Positions 61,027 through 64,000 of a DNA stretch of 64,000 bases are shown piece by piece. The DNA is from Oerskovia enterophila (GTDB lineage: Bacteria; Actinomycetota; Actinomycetes; Actinomycetales; Cellulomonadaceae): positions 1 through 64,000 of the forward strand of contig NZ_MAQA01000019.1 in NCBI RefSeq assembly GCF_001692445.1, written 5' to 3'. The stretch's first letter is position 1; every line of letters starts with the position of its first letter. The translations under genes were made by a program, and so were the position numbers. The notes under the pieces are model-generated. The model did no database searches, had not been told where the DNA came from, and saw nothing but the letters and a program-made list of their open reading frames with translations.

Positions 61027-64000
61027 GCGCCGAGTCGCTGTTCGACGAGCTCGACCTCGGGACGGTCGGAGTCCCGGCCGGGGCCGACGGGGAGGGCGCG
61101 CGCGAGCTGCCCGAGCCACGCTTCTCGGCCGTGCGGATCGCAGAGATGCTGGGTCGTCCTCGGCCCACCGACGAGCAGGTCGCGGTGATCGAGGCGCCCC
61201 TCGCGCCGCTGCTCGTCGTCGCCGGGGCCGGGTCGGGCAAGACCGAGACCATGGCCGCGCGCGTGGTGTGGCTCATCGCGAACGAGTGGGTCGCCAAGGA
61301 GTCCGTGCTCGGGCTGACGTTCACGCGCAAGGCGGCGGGCGAGCTCGCCGAGCGCGTCCAGTCGCGCCTCGTGCAGCTCGATCGCGCGCTAGGCAACGAC
61401 GGCGCGGCGCTGTCGATGCTGGACCGGCCGGCGATCTCGACCTACAACTCGTACGCCGCCTCGCTCGTGGGGGACCACGCGCTGCGGATCGGGATCGAGC
61501 CCGGCGCCCGGCTGCTCTCGGAGGCCAGCCAGTGGCAGCTCGCGGCCGAGGTCGTCGAGAGCTGGGCCGGCGACCTCCAGACCGAGGCGGCGTTCTCCAC
61601 GGTCGTCGGCGCGGTGCTGTCGCTGTCCGGCGCGCTGAGCGAGCACCTGCTGAGCCCCGACGAGGCCCGCGCGGGCATCACGGGCATCGTCGACTCGATC
61701 CTCGCGACGCCTCTCGGCGGCAAGCGCACCGAGCACTACGCCGAGGTCAAGAGGCTCCTGGGCTCGCTCGGTGAGCGCCACCGGCTGCTCGACGTGGTCG
61801 AGGCCTACCAGGAGCGCAAGCGGACCTCGGACTCGCTCGACTTCGGGGACCAGGTCGCGATCGCGGCGCGGCTCGCCCGGACCGTGCCCACGGTGGGCGC
61901 AGGGGAGCGGGCGCGGTACGGGGTCGTGCTGCTCGACGAGTACCAGGACACGTCGTACGCGCAGGTCGAGCTCCTGTGCGCGCTGTTCGGCGGACATCCG
62001 GTCACGGCCGTGGGCGACCCGAACCAGTCGATCTACGGCTGGCGCGGCGCGAGCGCGTCGGGCCTCGCGCGGTTCCCCGAGCGGTTCCGCGCGACGGGCC
62101 CCGGCAGCACGGGCGCCTCCGCCGACGTGCAGTACCTCAGCACGTCCTGGCGCAACGACCGGGCCGTGCTGGCGGCGGCCAACGTCACGGCCGCGCCGCT
62201 GCGCGAGGGGGCCACGCGCGTGCCCGTGCCGCAGCTCGACGAACGCCCGGGGGCCGGGCGCGGTGTGGTGACCGGCGTCTACGCCGCGACGCTCGAGGAG
62301 GAGGCCGCGGCGGTCGCGGACTTCGTCGCCGAACGCTGGCGCCCGCGCACGCGCCGCCAGGAACGCGTGACCGCGGCCGTGCTGTGCCGTGCGCGCTCGC
62401 AGTTCCTCGCGATGGAGGTCGCGCTGCGGGCCAAGGGCCTGCCGGTCGAGGTCGTCGGCCTGGGCGGCCTGCTCTCGACCCCCGAGGTCGTGGACCTCGT
62501 CGCCCTGCTCGAGGTCGCGCACGACCCTTCGCGCGGCGACTCGCTCATGCGCATCCTCACGGGGCCGCGACTCAACCTGGGCGCGGCGGACCTGCACGCG
62601 CTGAGCAGCTGGGCGGCAGACCTGGCGCGCCGAGACGCAGCGCGGCGCCCGCCGACGGGCGCCTCGGGCGGTCCCGGCGGTCTGTCGGGCGCCCTCGCGT
62701 CCGACGGCGCCGCACCCGATGGTCCGTCGGGTGCGGCGGGGGAGGGCGAGCTGCCCGGCGTCGCCGACGACGGGACGCTCACCGTGGTCGAGGGAGACGT
62801 GGTCGACCACCGGTCGATCGTCGACGCGCTCGACGACCTGCCGGCGCCCGGACGCGCGGCCCGGGACGGGCGTGAGCTCACCGAGGAGGGGCACGCGCGG
62901 CTGGCCGCGCTGTCCACGGTCCTGCGCGACCTGCGCGGGCAGACGTACCTGTCCTTGCCGGAGCTCGTCACGCAGGCCGAGCGGGCGCTCGGCCTCGACA
63001 TCGAGGTGACCACCGCGGCGACGCTCGCGGCGGGCGGGTTCGGCGAGGAGGTCGGCGACCGGGGACGCGCGCACCTCGACGCGTTCCGTGACGTCGCCGC
63101 GACGTTCTCGCAGTCGGCGGACCTGCCGACGCTCGGCGCCTTCCTTGCGTGGCTCGGCACGGCCGGCTCGCAGGAGCGAGGGCTCGACCTGCCCGTGCGC
63201 GAGCCGGACCCCGACGCGGTGCAGATCATCACGGTGCACGCCTCGAAGGGCCTGGAGTGGGACGTCGTCGCGGTGCCGGGCATGGTCGACGGGATCTTCC
63301 CCAACACCGCGGTGGGGGACAGAGGGCCGACCGACAGCGGCTGGTTCACGGGGCTGGGCAACCTCCCGTACCCGTTGCGCGGTGACGCCGAGGACCTGCC
63401 CGTCTTCCACTTCGAGGTCGCGGAGGACGCCAAGGACCTCGACGGGCGCCGCAAGGAGTTCCTCGCGGCGAGCGGTGAGCACCAGGTCGACGAGGAGCGT
63501 CGGCTCGCGTACGTGGCGTTCACGCGCGCCCGCGCCGAGCTGCTGCTGGCCGGGTCGTGGTGGCGCGACGCGACCAAGCCCCGTACGCCCTCGCCGTTCC
63601 TCGTGGAGCTGGCCGAGGCCGGCATCATCAGCGACGCCGACTGGGCCGGCATGCCCGCGAAGGACGAGACCAACCCGCGCGACGAGCTGGTCCACGAGAA
63701 GGACTGGCCGCGCGGGGAACCGGGGGCTGACGAGAGCGCGCCGGCCACGATCGGTGAGACGGCCGCATCACCGGCCGAGCCGCGCGCCCGGGCGGTCGTG
63801 CGGGCCGCCGCGGACCGGGTCCGGGAACGGATCGACGCACGCGCCTCGTTCGTGGCCGTCGCGGGTCGCGACGCAGGCGACGGATCCGGTGCGGACTCGG
63901 TGCTGGACGGGCGGGAGCCGCTGCTCGACGCGTCGGGCACGGACCTGCGCGAGCTCGCGCGCATCCTGCTCGAGGAGCGTGACCGCCGCGACGCCCGCAG
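61023..64000 (+). CDS. adnB: AdnB-type helicase-nuclease subunit, cut by the right edge
   Basis: ATG 61023 overlaps the adnA stop as ATGA. The frame is open to the right edge, ~992 codons of an expected ~1100. A full UvrD-type motor is present: VVAGAGSGKTETM (residues ~66-76), LTFTRKAAGELAER, VVLLDEYQDTSYAQ (Asp ~305), VGDPNQSIYGWRGAS, VHASKGLEWDVVAVPGM and YVAFTRARAELLLAG. Motif II is the canonical DEYQD, unlike adnA, which agrees with AdnB being the main motor. The C-terminal nuclease would start near the edge and is not visible. Confidence 0.93.
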   Translation, partial: MSAESLFDELDLGTVGVPAGADGEGARELPEPRFSAVRIAEMLGRPRPTDEQVAVIEAPLAPLLVVAGAGSGKTETMAARVVWLIANEWVAKESVLGLTFTRKAAGELAERVQSRLVQLDRALGNDGAALSMLDRPAISTYNSYAASLVGDHALRIGIEPGARLLSEASQWQLAAEVVESWAGDLQTEAAFSTVVGAVLSLSGALSEHLLSPDEARAGITGIVDSILATPLGGKRTEHYAEVKRLLGSLGERHRLLDVVEAYQERKRTSDSLDFGDQVAIAARLARTVPTVGAGERARYGVVLLDEYQDTSYAQVELLCALFGGHPVTAVGDPNQSIYGWRGASASGLARFPERFRATGPGSTGASADVQYLSTSWRNDRAVLAAANVTAAPLREGATRVPVPQLDERPGAGRGVVTGVYAATLEEEAAAVADFVAERWRPRTRRQERVTAAVLCRARSQFLAMEVALRAKGLPVEVVGLGGLLSTPEVVDLVALLEVAHDPSRGDSLMRILTGPRLNLGAADLHALSSWAADLARRDAARRPPTGASGGPGGLSGALASDGAAPDGPSGAAGEGELPGVADDGTLTVVEGDVVDHRSIVDALDDLPAPGRAARDGRELTEEGHARLAALSTVLRDLRGQTYLSLPELVTQAERALGLDIEVTTAATLAAGGFGEEVGDRGRAHLDAFRDVAATFSQSADLPTLGAFLAWLGTAGSQERGLDLPVREPDPDAVQIITVHASKGLEWDVVAVPGMVDGIFPNTAVGDRGPTDSGWFTGLGNLPYPLRGDAEDLPVFHFEVAEDAKDLDGRRKEFLAASGEHQVDEERRLAYVAFTRARAELLLAGSWWRDATKPRTPSPFLVELAEAGIISDADWAGMPAKDETNPRDELVHEKDWPRGEPGADESAPATIGETAASPAEPRARAVVRAAADRVRERIDARASFVAVAGRDAGDGSGADSVLDGREPLLDASGTDLRELARILLEERDRRDAR

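Noticed and set aside
61389-63695. Minus-strand 768-codon frame inside adnB
   Set aside because: The opposite strand encodes all UvrD helicase motifs in order; this frame is compositionally artefactual.

Overview
This window is a chromosomal segment of a very high-GC actinobacterium. The most likely source is Micrococcales of the Cellulomonadaceae/Promicromonosporaceae type (Cellulomonas, Oerskovia or Cellulosimicrobium-like). This is an inference from codon use, a mycothiol-dependent enzyme family, an AdnAB-type helicase-nuclease pair, secreted glycoside hydrolases and many leaderless genes. I saw no rRNA, tRNA, CRISPR array, transposase or phage gene. Nearly every gene is supported by recognisable protein motifs. 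The very long antisense frames are artefacts of GC-rich codon use.

Layout. 1-3.5 kb: the end of a membrane transporter, exonuclease III, and a frameshifted MFS exporter divergent from an ArsR-type regulator with a palindromic operator. 3.6-9.4 kb: a large four-domain secreted sugar-related enzyme flanked by two related inverted-repeat elements, then an MMPL transporter. 9.4-12.8 kb: a DeoR regulator translationally coupled to a single-chain GalT-GalK fusion. 13-21.4 kb: two MacAB-like ABC export operons, one with a lipoprotein and a peptidoglycan-binding-like adaptor. 21.8-26.8 kb: Mrp/ApbC, a mycothiol-dependent enzyme, an orphan LRR-like protein, a DUF1003 protein and a soluble MgtE-like CBS protein.

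27-35 kb: an eight-gene operon with a sugar-binding lipoprotein, two permeases, a DeoR regulator, a SIS isomerase/deaminase, a ROK kinase, a PfkB kinase and a class II aldolase. It reads as uptake and breakdown of an amino sugar, probably of the galactosamine/GalNAc type, through tagatose phosphates; it has no ATPase and no deacetylase of its own. 35-41 kb: a stress protein, a cupin/MarR pair with twin operators, a DrrAB-like exporter with its TetR regulator, and a methyltransferase. 41-52 kb: aminopeptidase P, a GH92 mannosidase behind a LacI-type twin operator, a hydrolase, LysE/Lrp, a PHP phosphoesterase, MarC, a GH20 hexosaminidase lipoprotein and a VOC protein.

52-64 kb: a conserved actinobacterial block (RhlE-like helicase, ferritin-like protein, DUF3107, TetR, DUF3152 metalloprotease, AdnA, AdnB) matching, from memory, the order around Rv3201c-Rv3211 in Mycobacterium tuberculosis. 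AdnB runs off the right edge.

Common threads. Secreted glycan-degrading enzymes (PA14/DUF1080, GH92, GH20) could feed the amino-sugar and galactose operons. Two of the secreted enzymes share the same ~91-residue C-terminal module. At least ten genes begin exactly six bases after a -10-like hexamer, which fixes several start codons as leaderless. A family of hairpins with TGTCAGAAG outer arms serves as gene-end elements.
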